Source: an uncultured Lachnospiraceae bacterium (lineage in GTDB: Bacteria > Bacillota > Clostridia > Lachnospirales > Lachnospiraceae). From it: a DNA stretch of 64,000 nucleotides. Below, piece after piece: positions 9,957-17,742 of this stretch. The DNA is taken from positions 1 through 64,000 of the forward strand of contig CAJULA010000014.1 in the NCBI GenBank assembly GCA_910587155.1. The letters are read 5' to 3'. Under the pieces are notes generated by a model that had not been told where the DNA came from, did no database searches, and was given only the letters and a program-made list of their open reading frames with translations. A program made the translations under genes and the position numbers. Every line of letters starts with the position of its first letter. Position 1 is the first letter of the stretch.

Positions 9957-10924
9957 GTCTCCTCCTTTCTGACTGGTATCATACATTGGAACTGATCCGC
10001 ATCCAAATTCAGAAACGGTACACTTTCTGCGGGTATCAGCGCCCCTGTCAGATCCGCTCCCCGAAATGAAACCTTTTCCAGTATACAATCGGTAAAATCC
10101 GCTCCGATCAGGCTGCATCCATCAAATCCACACCCATTTAACCGGCTTTTGGGAAACCGGCTGCCCTGCAGGTCACATGCTTTAAAATCCATATCCCTTA
10201 ATACACAGTCATCAAATACGATAAATCTCATATCCGTCTTCTGCACATGGCTGCCTGTGAATTGCCCCTGATACCAGTAACTGAAAATCAGTGTTTCCGG
10301 TTTATGTCTGGCCTTCTTCAGTTCCGCTTCCCATAGCCCCTCCTCTTTCCGCACCTTATCAGTCTGCAGAATAAATTCTGACTGATCTCTGTATTCTCCC
10401 CATTTAAATATCCAATAAGGGGAAAGGATAAGTTCTGCAAAAGCTTTTTTCTTTTCCCAGTCACGCAGTCGCCAACGCAAAAGAGCCGAAATTAGTGCAT
10501 CCATATTTTGCAGTTCAGCAAACATGATATTCTGTATATCATAGCGATTGACCATCCCCTTATAATCCTGACTTTCTTCCGTTAAAGCATCCCATACTTC
10601 ATCAAAAGGTACAAACAGTGCTTTTGCATCCACACCCACTTCCAGCGGATTTTCATCCAGATACCAACGCAGATCCATCGCATGAAAAAAGAAGCGATAT
10701 CGTCTTTCAAGCAAGTCTGTTTTCAGGACCGATCCATACAGGTAGCCTACATATTCTTTCTTTTTTGCTTTCATTTCTTTTCCCAGCCTGCTTACTGCCT
10801 CATCAACTAAAGACTCAAGAAGAGACCCGTTATCTGTCAGATGCCGACTCATGCGGTCTCTGAAATCCTCCAATATTTTACGTACTCTTTCCTCAAATTC
10901 CTGCAATGCCTGTTCCCGTTCCAT
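9953..10924 (-). CDS. Pentapeptide-repeat protein, cassette A
   Basis: A 323-residue protein. The first 200 residues are helical (EEYVRKILEDFRD-type text) with a possible coiled coil. The last 100 hold an A(D/N)Lxx-type right-handed beta-helix, including MDFKACDLQGSRF, GFDGCSLIGADFTDCIL and VSFRGADLTGALI. The same architecture is found at 37273-38349 and 62626-63696, always directly downstream of a VgrG gene. Pentapeptide-repeat proteins also accompany VgrG/PAAR cassettes in proteobacterial type VI systems. The beta-helix may extend or cap the spike, or serve as a loading adaptor; this is inferred. It is translationally coupled to the next gene by an ATGA overlap. Confidence 0.8.
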   Translation of the reverse strand: MEREQALQEFEERVRKILEDFRDRMSRHLTDNGSLLESLVDEAVSRLGKEMKAKKKEYVGYLYGSVLKTDLLERRYRFFFHAMDLRWYLDENPLEVGVDAKALFVPFDEVWDALTEESQDYKGMVNRYDIQNIMFAELQNMDALISALLRWRLRDWEKKKAFAELILSPYWIFKWGEYRDQSEFILQTDKVRKEEGLWEAELKKARHKPETLIFSYWYQGQFTGSHVQKTDMRFIVFDDCVLRDMDFKACDLQGSRFPKSRLNGCGFDGCSLIGADFTDCILEKVSFRGADLTGALIPAESVPFLNLDADQFQCMIPVRKEET

Positions 10925-10965
10925 CTTTTTCTCCTATTTCGGTTTCGCAGATCTGCCGTCATCTG

Positions 10966-12372
10966 TCAGTCAAATATAACCTGGCTCCCTGAAAACTGTA
11001 TATTTCCGCCGGCCAGAGACAGCAGCCCTCCGTCTGTTCCACCAAGAGCAACAGCCTGTGAAGCATGCATTGTCAGCTTCTGTTCCGCGTGAAAGGTTAT
11101 CTTTTCTTCTGCAAGTATTTTGACCTGATTCATGGCACTGATGCAGACTGTGCCATCCCCTCTGACCGTTACGGCGGAAACGCCGCCTCTACATGACAAT
11201 CTCATATGATCCGGTGATAATGCCAGTTCCTGTCCGGATTTTGTGCGCAGATAACGGTTATTCGGATCCTGCATGTGATCCTGTCCGGCTGCCGGAATGG
11301 CATAATTGCTGACCGCGCTCAGAGCAATCGCCTCTTCCTCATATTTGGACGGAAAATAAATCCTCACGTTATCCCCGATTTCCGGCATACAATACCAGCC
11401 ACTGCCATTTGGAGATGCAGACATTGTGGAATAAACAAACCAATATAGCGGCGCTCTCGCGGATCCCTCATCAATTTCCAGCAAAACCCGCACCTTATCA
11501 CCTGCCGTCTGCACGACCTGCCCCATCAGAGCCGCACCAATCAGCTGCATGGGAAAATATTCTGCCTTGATAAGCCCTCTGGCTGTCTGCAGTCCGTAAA
11601 TCCCCTTCATCTCCTGACTGTCAAAAATATATTGGAATGACTCCACCAAAAGGTTTCCGCCCTCTACCGCTATCTGACCATATATACCGATCACCTCATC
11701 CGATATAATCTCATATCTGGTAAAATCCGCCGTATATACCTGACGCCCATTCGCTTTCAGATAGTAATACATCTCCATATCTTTCGTCATATTGCGCAGA
11801 ATATAAGGAACCCTGTGTGCAGCAAACGCCGGAATTCCTGCATACAGCATAATACCCGGGCGTCTGCACTCCGGTGTCACACTCATCCCAAGCCTGGACA
11901 TGACCCGCTTTAAAAATTCCCAGTCTGTCTCCTCATACTGTACAGTCAAGGCCCCGAGAGGAGCCTCTGCAGCCGCATAGATCAGGCTGCTTCCCGGATA
12001 ATCCGCCATAATCTGACTCAGCAGACACTGATAGCTCATGCCCACATCCTGAAAGGATCGTGATTTTCTTGTTATATCCATCAGCAAACTACAGCTTTTC
12101 CCTTCCAGGCGTATCACACGCATACCGGCAGATACCTCCATGCTGATCTGTGTAATCACACCACAGAACAGGGACTGCTCTTTACCATCTCTGTTTACAC
12201 ACACTTCCACCGGCTGCCAGTCGGGAAGCTCATACAACAGCTCTTCCGATCCCTTCGGATACGCTTCCAAAAACAGGCTGCCATGTTCTCCCATCCGTCC
12301 TTCTATGCTGCAGCTTACTATTTCCGCAGCTTCTATCCCTTTTATCCTTAAATCATGTAAGCTGTATGCCAT
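10966..12372 (-). CDS. VgrG-type spike protein, cassette A, second copy
   Basis: A 468-residue phage late-control D/VgrG-family protein. It carries QYEETDWEFLKRVMSRLGM near residues 148-167, the family's signature segment. The OB-fold region reads STMSASPNGSGWYCMPEIGD and continues into VRIYFPSKYEEEA. The C-terminal 90 residues (QVKILAEEKITFHAEQKLTM) form a repetitive strand-rich tail expected for the trimeric beta-helix needle. It is shorter than proteobacterial VgrG proteins (600 or more residues), as phage and extracellular CIS spikes are. It lies between another vgrG (11-base gap) and the pentapeptide gene. Two free spikes plus a spike fused to Rhs in one cassette suggests heterotrimeric needles or alternative spikes. 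Confidence 0.88.
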   Translation of the reverse strand: MAYSLHDLRIKGIEAAEIVSCSIEGRMGEHGSLFLEAYPKGSEELLYELPDWQPVEVCVNRDGKEQSLFCGVITQISMEVSAGMRVIRLEGKSCSLLMDITRKSRSFQDVGMSYQCLLSQIMADYPGSSLIYAAAEAPLGALTVQYEETDWEFLKRVMSRLGMSVTPECRRPGIMLYAGIPAFAAHRVPYILRNMTKDMEMYYYLKANGRQVYTADFTRYEIISDEVIGIYGQIAVEGGNLLVESFQYIFDSQEMKGIYGLQTARGLIKAEYFPMQLIGAALMGQVVQTAGDKVRVLLEIDEGSARAPLYWFVYSTMSASPNGSGWYCMPEIGDNVRIYFPSKYEEEAIALSAVSNYAIPAAGQDHMQDPNNRYLRTKSGQELALSPDHMRLSCRGGVSAVTVRGDGTVCISAMNQVKILAEEKITFHAEQKLTMHASQAVALGGTDGGLLSLAGGNIQFSGSQVIFD

Positions 12373-12383
12373 CTGCTCACTCC

Positions 12384-13817
12384 TTAACAGTTGTTCATAA
12401 TATTGGAGGCATGAATTTCTATCGTATCTCCTTTTATGGAAATATCCGCACCGCCGTCACTTTTTAACACAATTTCTTCTCCTGCCGTCAGTTCCAGCTC
12501 TCCTTCCGTGGCTGCCATGATCTCATTGCCCGCCCCGATTACAATATCCTGTACCGCATGAATTTCCGCTTTTCCATCATTTTTCAATGTCACACTCCCA
12601 CAACCGCCTCCCGCTGACAGTTGAATACCGTTTTCTATAAACTTAACCGTATTCCCGTCAGGTGTCGTAATATCCTTGATACCCGGATCTACCATAGGGC
12701 TTTCGGGCGCAGGCGCAGAGTTACCCTGTATGTTGGCAATGGCATACCCTTCCGTCTCATCGCTGCCCGGGAAAAAAATACGTACCCTGTCTCCTGTTTT
12801 CGGCATACAATACCAGCCGCTGCCATCAGGCGAAGCGGACACCGTTGAAAATGGAAAATAATGTTTGCCGCGGCAGTTTTGCACTGCATCTGTTTCCATC
12901 ACTACTTTCACTTTGTTTCTTCTGACTTCTTCCACCGCCCCGTTTACAGACACTCCGACAAGCAGGGGATTTCCATACTTACGTGCCTGCATTCCCTCTT
13001 TAAACCGAAGCCCATATTGACTGACCAGCAATCCGCCTTCCAGTGTTCTCCTCACACTGCCCGTATATAGCTCCCTGCCATGAAACAATACTCTCTCTCC
13101 CAATTTCAATATGTCATAGGCCTTCACATAACTGACCGTCTGCCCTTGCAGAGTACACCATATATCCTCCGGTGCGGTACTGCGCGCTATCGTATAAGGA
13201 AGCTGATCAAAGTCTGCTTCTGCTTTCGATTCCGGCAGCCCGATATACAGACAAAGTGCGGAGCTGGTGCTGTCCACATAAACAAAAGCTCCCTGCGCAG
13301 CCGAGAGACGTTTTAAAAATGCCCAAAACGTCTCCTGATATTGCACCGCAATGCATCCCAAAGGCTGATCAGGTACCTGGATAAGCGCCTGCGCACCCGG
13401 GAAAAATCCCACCAGCATCTGCACGATCTCATGGAAGGTCATCTCTGTATCCTGATAAGAAAGATTCATCTCCTGCAGATCCATCAGGCAGCTTGCTGTC
13501 CGGGCCGTTATCTCAATGATACTGAAGTCCCCCAGAGCAAAAGCACGCAATTCCATAACCATTCCCTGAAACAATACCTGCGGCTTTCCACTACGAACGC
13601 ATATCAGGGAAACCATTCCGTCTCCCTCATAAAAAATCTGCTCCTTTAGTTTTTCCTGTGCCAGGATTTTCACCCAGAGCTCCCCATGACAGTTTGGCCT
13701 TTCCAGGATATCAACTGCCACAACCCGCGCCACTGCCCTGCCTATGATCAGACACATATCTCCTGCCATCACTGCCCCGGACTCCTCTCCTGTCCTATCT
13801 GATCTGTCAATATCCAT
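12384..13817 (-). CDS. VgrG-type spike protein, cassette A, first copy
   Basis: A 477-residue gpD/VgrG-family protein. It contains VQYQETFWAFLKRLSAAQGA (the usual YxETDWxFL motif with T-F in place of T-D), then STVSASPDGSGWYCMPKTGD leading into VRIFFPGSDETEG, and a C-terminal strand-rich needle with a VTLKNDGKAEIHA segment. It overlaps the upstream small gene (13807-14433) by 11 bases and is followed closely by a second vgrG, so the two are almost certainly co-translated. The divergent motif and the extended N-terminal 35 residues distinguish it from the second copy. Together they may form mixed trimers. Confidence 0.87.
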   Translation of the reverse strand: MDIDRSDRTGEESGAVMAGDMCLIIGRAVARVVAVDILERPNCHGELWVKILAQEKLKEQIFYEGDGMVSLICVRSGKPQVLFQGMVMELRAFALGDFSIIEITARTASCLMDLQEMNLSYQDTEMTFHEIVQMLVGFFPGAQALIQVPDQPLGCIAVQYQETFWAFLKRLSAAQGAFVYVDSTSSALCLYIGLPESKAEADFDQLPYTIARSTAPEDIWCTLQGQTVSYVKAYDILKLGERVLFHGRELYTGSVRRTLEGGLLVSQYGLRFKEGMQARKYGNPLLVGVSVNGAVEEVRRNKVKVVMETDAVQNCRGKHYFPFSTVSASPDGSGWYCMPKTGDRVRIFFPGSDETEGYAIANIQGNSAPAPESPMVDPGIKDITTPDGNTVKFIENGIQLSAGGGCGSVTLKNDGKAEIHAVQDIVIGAGNEIMAATEGELELTAGEEIVLKSDGGADISIKGDTIEIHASNIMNNC

Positions 13818-14433
13818 AAGAGCCTCCTTGGTTCATTTCCTCTGCCACAAGGACAAGTGCTTCCAGTAACAGTCCCATGCCATCCCTGTCTTCCTGCATA
13901 CAGTTCAGCGAACCTGTATACATTTCCTTTCCTTTTTGATAACGGAACAATATATTAAATGTCTTTCCTTCCGGTGTCGGTGTCTCATGACAGAAGTATT
14001 CCATCTTTCCTGTTTTCTTCACTTTCACTGTTTTCATAGGAATCCCCATCCGTTTCATGGAATCCCTGATCTGTTTCATCCAACCGTCAAATGAAACTTT
14101 AGATACACATTGGGTAAGAGCAATTACTACGCTCACCTTTCTCTTATTGCAACCATACAGGATGTCTCCCGGCCCTTCTTCCATTACATCAAAAAAATCT
14201 TTTATAAAAGGAATATAAAATTTTCCGTCAAATAAGCCTCTTTTCTCAAAACCCAATTTCAATGTGTATAAATACAGTGTCCCACTCCTGACCCCTTCTG
14301 CCAGTTCTTCCACGGTATAGCTGATCTGTTTTTTCGGATCATATTTCTCTCTTTCAGCCCTGAGCATTTCCTGTTTTTGCTGTTCTTTTTGCTCCCTTAT
14401 ATAGCGGGCAATGGAAAGATCAATCGCTTCCAT
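13807..14433 (-). CDS. DcrB/Eag-like small protein upstream of vgrG, cassette A
   Basis: A 208-residue soluble protein. The first 40 residues are charged and helical; the remainder is an alpha/beta domain with a YFCHETPTPEGKTFNILFRY segment, then GSLNC and a final helix ALVLVAEEMNQGG. The outline resembles DUF1795/DcrB-type folds, which include the Eag chaperones that hold the transmembrane segments of Rhs and PAAR effectors in type VI systems. The family assignment is a guess from pattern and context. The gene at 39792-40436 is in the same position (directly before vgrG) and has a similar layout (helical N-terminus, then a G-S-F-x-C segment), so the two look like cassette-specific equivalents. 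It overlaps vgrG by 11 bases. Confidence 0.5.
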   Translation of the reverse strand: MEAIDLSIARYIREQKEQQKQEMLRAEREKYDPKKQISYTVEELAEGVRSGTLYLYTLKLGFEKRGLFDGKFYIPFIKDFFDVMEEGPGDILYGCNKRKVSVVIALTQCVSKVSFDGWMKQIRDSMKRMGIPMKTVKVKKTGKMEYFCHETPTPEGKTFNILFRYQKGKEMYTGSLNCMQEDRDGMGLLLEALVLVAEEMNQGGSYGY

Positions 14434-14481
14434 AAACTCTTTTCTCTCCTCCCTCTACTTTTCCTCATTTTCTGCGTTATA

Positions 14482-15252
14482 TCAGAAAAGCATCAGCTTC
14501 CTCTCACCCTGCCGCTCTTCATCCTCTGCTACGCCCCCTGCAGCCTGTCTCAGGATCCGTTTCAGCGCGCTGTATGCCTCTTCATTTGTATACCTGTTTT
14601 TTTCCTGTTCCAGACGCACATTCAGGTAGGCACGCAGTTTTTCAGCGGGAATGGTTCCCTGTCCCATACTGCCCATACAGAGAGCCTGATCCCAACTGTT
14701 GTGCGGCGACAGCTTCAGCAGAGCTTCCATAAACGCATCCGTGATCTGTGGGGAGATGCTGCTCCTGCCCGGGGAGGCGTAGGGTGCATGGATCAGATTC
14801 ACGGTGTCATACGCCGTCTCGAAGTCGTAAAAATCCACATAATCAGTCCGCAGCCTGGCACCGTCCTGCAGTGTGAAACGGGCCAGTTCCATCTCGTATC
14901 CTTCCTCCGCCGCTTCTTCCTCCAGCAGGATATTGGACAAGTACTCTTCCCCGTCGGCCCCAACAGTCTTATCATAGAACCGTACTTTCAGATAGCGCAG
15001 CCGGCCGTCTGCCCTGCAGCTTATCTCATATTTCTCTGTCAGAAGATAAGGTATCTTCCGGTAACAGAGCATGCCCGGGCACAGAATAAGCTTTCCCTCC
15101 CGCACCTCCAGACGGCACCCACTCAGTATCCCGTCGCTGTAGTCCTGATACAGCATGTTAAATATCTCTCTGGGATAATCTCTCAGATTGTCCAGCATCT
15201 CCTTTTTCAGCAGATGCTTTCTTTCAAACAGCGGATATATATTCCGAAACAT
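14482..15252 (-). CDS. Baseplate-module protein, copy 2 (spike/receptor-type N-terminus)
   Basis: A 256-residue paralogue of the protein at 22249-23022, with the same opening (MFRNIYPLFERKHLLKKEML versus MFQYIYPRFQSGRILRTGML), the same LRDYP followed by YxDYSDGILSGC/YSGYGNGIITGC, and the same LARFTLQDGARLRTDYVDF. The second motif block (VREGKLILCPGMLCYRKIPY) resembles the attachment domain of phage baseplate and tail-fibre proteins and the N-terminal region of TssK. I therefore infer a baseplate or peripheral attachment role. The start at 15252 has AAGGAGG 5 bases upstream; a start at 15336 would add 28 residues that overlap the preceding gene. It is part of a three-gene block duplicated from 22.2-25.0 kb. 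Confidence 0.6.
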   Translation of the reverse strand: MFRNIYPLFERKHLLKKEMLDNLRDYPREIFNMLYQDYSDGILSGCRLEVREGKLILCPGMLCYRKIPYLLTEKYEISCRADGRLRYLKVRFYDKTVGADGEEYLSNILLEEEAAEEGYEMELARFTLQDGARLRTDYVDFYDFETAYDTVNLIHAPYASPGRSSISPQITDAFMEALLKLSPHNSWDQALCMGSMGQGTIPAEKLRAYLNVRLEQEKNRYTNEEAYSALKRILRQAAGGVAEDEERQGERKLMLF

Positions 15253-15268
15253 AAGGCCCTCCTTCCGC

Positions 15269-15964
15269 TCAGTACAGAGCGATCTCGTCAATCCGCATTG
15301 TCTCTTCCATGCCGATGATCCCAAAATGGTATTCATAATAAATTTCCGTATGATACCGGATATCCAGGAACAGATCTGTCAGAAAACCAATCTTCCATTC
15401 CAGCTCCCGCGTCAGCCTCTGCCCTGTATAGATCAGTATTTCATCCGGGCAGTCGGTATTGTGGTAGATGATGCTGTCATGGATCAGTTCCCGCACCATA
15501 TCAGTAAATATTGCCAGACAACTGCCCGTCCTGCAGCTGCGCAGCCAGCAGCCCAACAGCTTCTCCTGTTCTTCTCCGGCCAGTCGCGCGTACACCGCCG
15601 CCCCAATTTCCCCGAACACGCCTGCCCGAATGTCTCCGGCAAGCAGTCTCTTATGGTATTCCTCTCTGCCCAGGCCTTTTCTCACGTCATTGTCTGCCAG
15701 CATATGAAATAGCAGGCTGGTCAGGCCCTCCCGCAGCGCTCTGTATTCTTCCTGCCCGGGCGGAAACATATGGGCAAAGATATGGTAAAACCGATAGTAA
15801 GCATTAACCTGCACCTCCCCGCTCTCTTCCATCCAGGTCTGGTTCAGGCAGGGCAGGGACAATTCCATATAAGGACTGGCATGGGAGTCATGGACAAACC
15901 GCAGCTCCCGGGCCGGGATACCTTCCCGGCGGGCTTCCAACACCACTTCCCATAAATATTTCAT
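15269..15964 (-). CDS. Baseplate-module protein, copy 2 (232-residue family)
   Basis: A 231-residue paralogue of the protein at 23061-23759. Both open M(K/N)YLWEV with RFxxxxxxSPYLELS, both have ANDVRKGLGREEYHKRLL or its counterpart, and both end with an IxYEYHFGIxGMEETM-type tail. No catalytic motif, signal peptide or membrane segment is visible. It overlaps the upstream truncated gene by 4 bases and sits between the two other members of the duplicated block, so it probably forms a complex with them. A structural baseplate role is inferred from co-occurrence with the sheath and spike genes; I do not recognise a named family. Confidence 0.6.
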   Translation of the reverse strand: MKYLWEVVLEARREGIPARELRFVHDSHASPYMELSLPCLNQTWMEESGEVQVNAYYRFYHIFAHMFPPGQEEYRALREGLTSLLFHMLADNDVRKGLGREEYHKRLLAGDIRAGVFGEIGAAVYARLAGEEQEKLLGCWLRSCRTGSCLAIFTDMVRELIHDSIIYHNTDCPDEILIYTGQRLTRELEWKIGFLTDLFLDIRYHTEIYYEYHFGIIGMEETMRIDEIALY

Positions 15965-16605
15965 ACAAACACGCCTCCGCAGTCATACTCCGGATACAAC
16001 CTCTGCACCTCCGATACCAGGAAGCTTGCAACATCCCGCTGCAACCATGCTTCCTTCTTTCCCGGCTGAAAGCGCAGGAGCAGCTTTTTCTGTACTGTGG
16101 TGTCCCTGATCTCATCCTCTATAAAGGAATTCATGGAATAGGTCTCCCTCTCCCCCGGAAACTGTCCGGCGGTGATGCAGTCCTGATAGACGGCAAAGTC
16201 TTCCAGCCCGAATCCCCGGATAAAGCGGCCCAGCTCCGCCCGCGTACGCACCGGCTGATTCCATCTCTGCCGATACTGCTCCGTAAAACTTTTTTCCCGT
16301 CCGTTTTCCATCAACGGATACGCCCATCTTTCCAGCCTCCCCGAAGTCCTGCTGTCGATCATGCAGATGTGCCAACGCTTTGCCTCCGCGCTCCCACATG
16401 TCACCGACAGCCGGTCCCCGCGACGCGTGATACTGTGTATCTCCCCGTCGTCTTCGATCAGATATGCATGTTCCTGCAAGGCTTTTCTGATATCCGCCAC
16501 ATCACAGCGTCCGACTTCCGGATCTGACTCCAGCACCGGATTCATCAGCCCTTCTGATTTCTGTATCCAGTCAGCAACCTGGGCTGCATACCGTGGAAAA
16601 ATAAG
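15961..16605 (-). pseudogene. 5'-truncated copy of the 426-residue baseplate-module gene
   Basis: The open frame from ATG 16545 gives 194 residues that align with the C-terminal half of the intact paralogue at 23756-25036. Matching blocks include AKRWHICMI/AKRWDICTI, PVRTRAELGRFIRGFGLED, YSMNSFIEDEIRD and the final YPEYDCGGVF/FPEYHCMGRL. The frame stays open upstream of the ATG only to a stop at about 16606, and nothing homologous to the first 230 residues is present. Immediately beyond are the PIN and IS66 remnants. I read this as a gene that lost its 5' half to a deletion or insertion. The short form might still be translated and could compete with the full-length protein. Confidence 0.7.
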
Positions 16606-16670
16606 TTAATAAATTTTTACATTCCCAATGAAGTATTCCGTGTTATACTAAATAAAAACGGTGAATACTA

Positions 16671-17011
16671 TTGAGAATCTATTTAGACAACTGTTGCTTT
16701 AATCGGCCTTTTGTCGATCAAAGCCAAATATCAATCCATCTAGAAACACAGGCAAAATTATATATTCAAGCCAAGACCAAAGAAGGGGTTTATGATTTAG
16801 TATGGTTTTATATTTTAGACTATGAAAATGGTAAAAATCCATATAAAGAAAAGCGTCTCGCAATTGCCCCATGGAAGTCAATTGCTTTTTTTGTATCACG
16901 GAAGAAACTGAAGATATCCTTTTATTTGCAGAATCTCTTGCATCAAAAGGAATCAAAACCTATGATGCCTTACACATTGCCTGTGCTGTAGCTGCCGACT
17001 GCGAATACTAA
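16671..17011 (+). pseudogene. PIN-domain toxin fragment, frameshifted
   Basis: The plus-strand frame starts RIYLDNCCFNRPF and continues through DLVWFYILDYENGKNPY, both typical of PIN-domain ribonuclease toxins of type II systems; the Asp in YLDN is a catalytic position. After the T run at about 16887-16893 the match moves to another frame, reading EETEDILLFAESL then KGIKTYDALHIACAV, the family's DALHIA block, and stops after DCEY. The last strand (normally LTTD) is missing, and no antitoxin gene precedes it. It is therefore an inactive remnant, unusual in this window for being on the plus strand, and part of the scar between the two baseplate blocks. Confidence 0.7.
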
Positions 17012-17089
17012 ACGATGATTCGAGTGTCCGCCAACTTAGCCAAAAAGCTATGCAATATACAAAGGAAAACGAGAATCCACAATTGTCCC

Positions 17090-17254
17090 GGAAAAGCAAA
17101 CAACCTGAAACCATACGATTACTTTGAGTATCTTCTCACTGAGATACCAAAGCATCTGGATGAAACTGACGGAGGCCTTTTGGATGACCTGCTTCCCTGG
17201 TCACCAAACCTACCTGCGAACTGCCGGAAGGCTGATAAAGAAGATGTGAAATAA
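17090..17254 (+). pseudogene. IS66-family transposase C-terminal remnant
   Basis: This frame reads ANNLKPYDYFEYLLTEIPKH and then LLDDLLPWSPNLPANCR, the hallmark C-terminus of IS66-family transposases (TnpC). Only about 55 residues remain; upstream the frame runs into unrelated sequence derived from the PIN remnant. It shows that an IS66-type element once lay between the duplicated baseplate blocks and was largely deleted. It is followed immediately by a strong hairpin terminator. Confidence 0.75.
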
Positions 17255-17255
17255 G

Positions 17256-17296
17256 ACTGGAGCAGATCTGTTTCTATCATACAGATTTGCTCCAGT
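17256..17296 (+). terminator. Terminator hairpin after the IS66 remnant
   Basis: ACTGGAGCAGATCTG (17256-17270) pairs with CAGATTTGCTCCAGT (17282-17296), a 15-bp stem with one G-T wobble and an 11-base loop, followed by TTT. This is a good intrinsic terminator on the plus strand and would also act partly in the other direction. Confidence 0.65.
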
Positions 17297-17742
17297 TTTG
17301 TATAGATACACACTTATCTACCAGTTACGCAACTGCCATAAAATACTCCTTTTCGATAAGAATTGTCATATCAGAATTCTTACCAAAAAGAAGTATTTTT
17401 TCAGGGGCACAAACTTTTTTACACTACCGATTAGATTAAAAATTTTAAGAGTATTTAAATGATTCCTCTACCTGAAATCGGGAAAATGAATTTTTCGGCG
17501 TCTGAAAAACGCTCCTTTAAATAAAAATTTACTTCCTGTCTCTTATCTAAAAGGAGTTGTTTTTCTAAACGCCCATTCAATCAGATTTGCGCCACCATAA
17601 ATAAAAGAGGGCGTTTAGATACCTTATGCACACATGCAGCAAGCTGCATGGCGCGTATACGGACAGCACAACAAGTGCGCAGTCCTGAGTAAAGGTTGTG
17701 ACTTTTATAGTAATAACACATACTTAAACCTGTTCTGATTTC
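17297..17742. repeat. Gene-free stretch with three inverted repeats
   Basis: I see no gene in this stretch. It holds three self-complementary structures. The first is an interrupted hairpin at 17341-17398 (AAATACT..CTTTT..TAAGAATT against AATTCTTA..AAAAAG..AAGTATTT) followed by T residues. The second is a perfect 11-bp inverted repeat, TCTAAACGCCC at 17564-17574 and GGGCGTTTAGA at 17609-17619. The third is a perfect 8-bp palindrome, CATGCAGC/GCTGCATG, at 17633-17650. The set looks like the ends of small or decayed mobile elements, and the last could also be an operator. The sequence is AT-rich and lies downstream of the large minus-strand gene, so the first hairpin may help end transcription. 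Confidence 0.45.
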
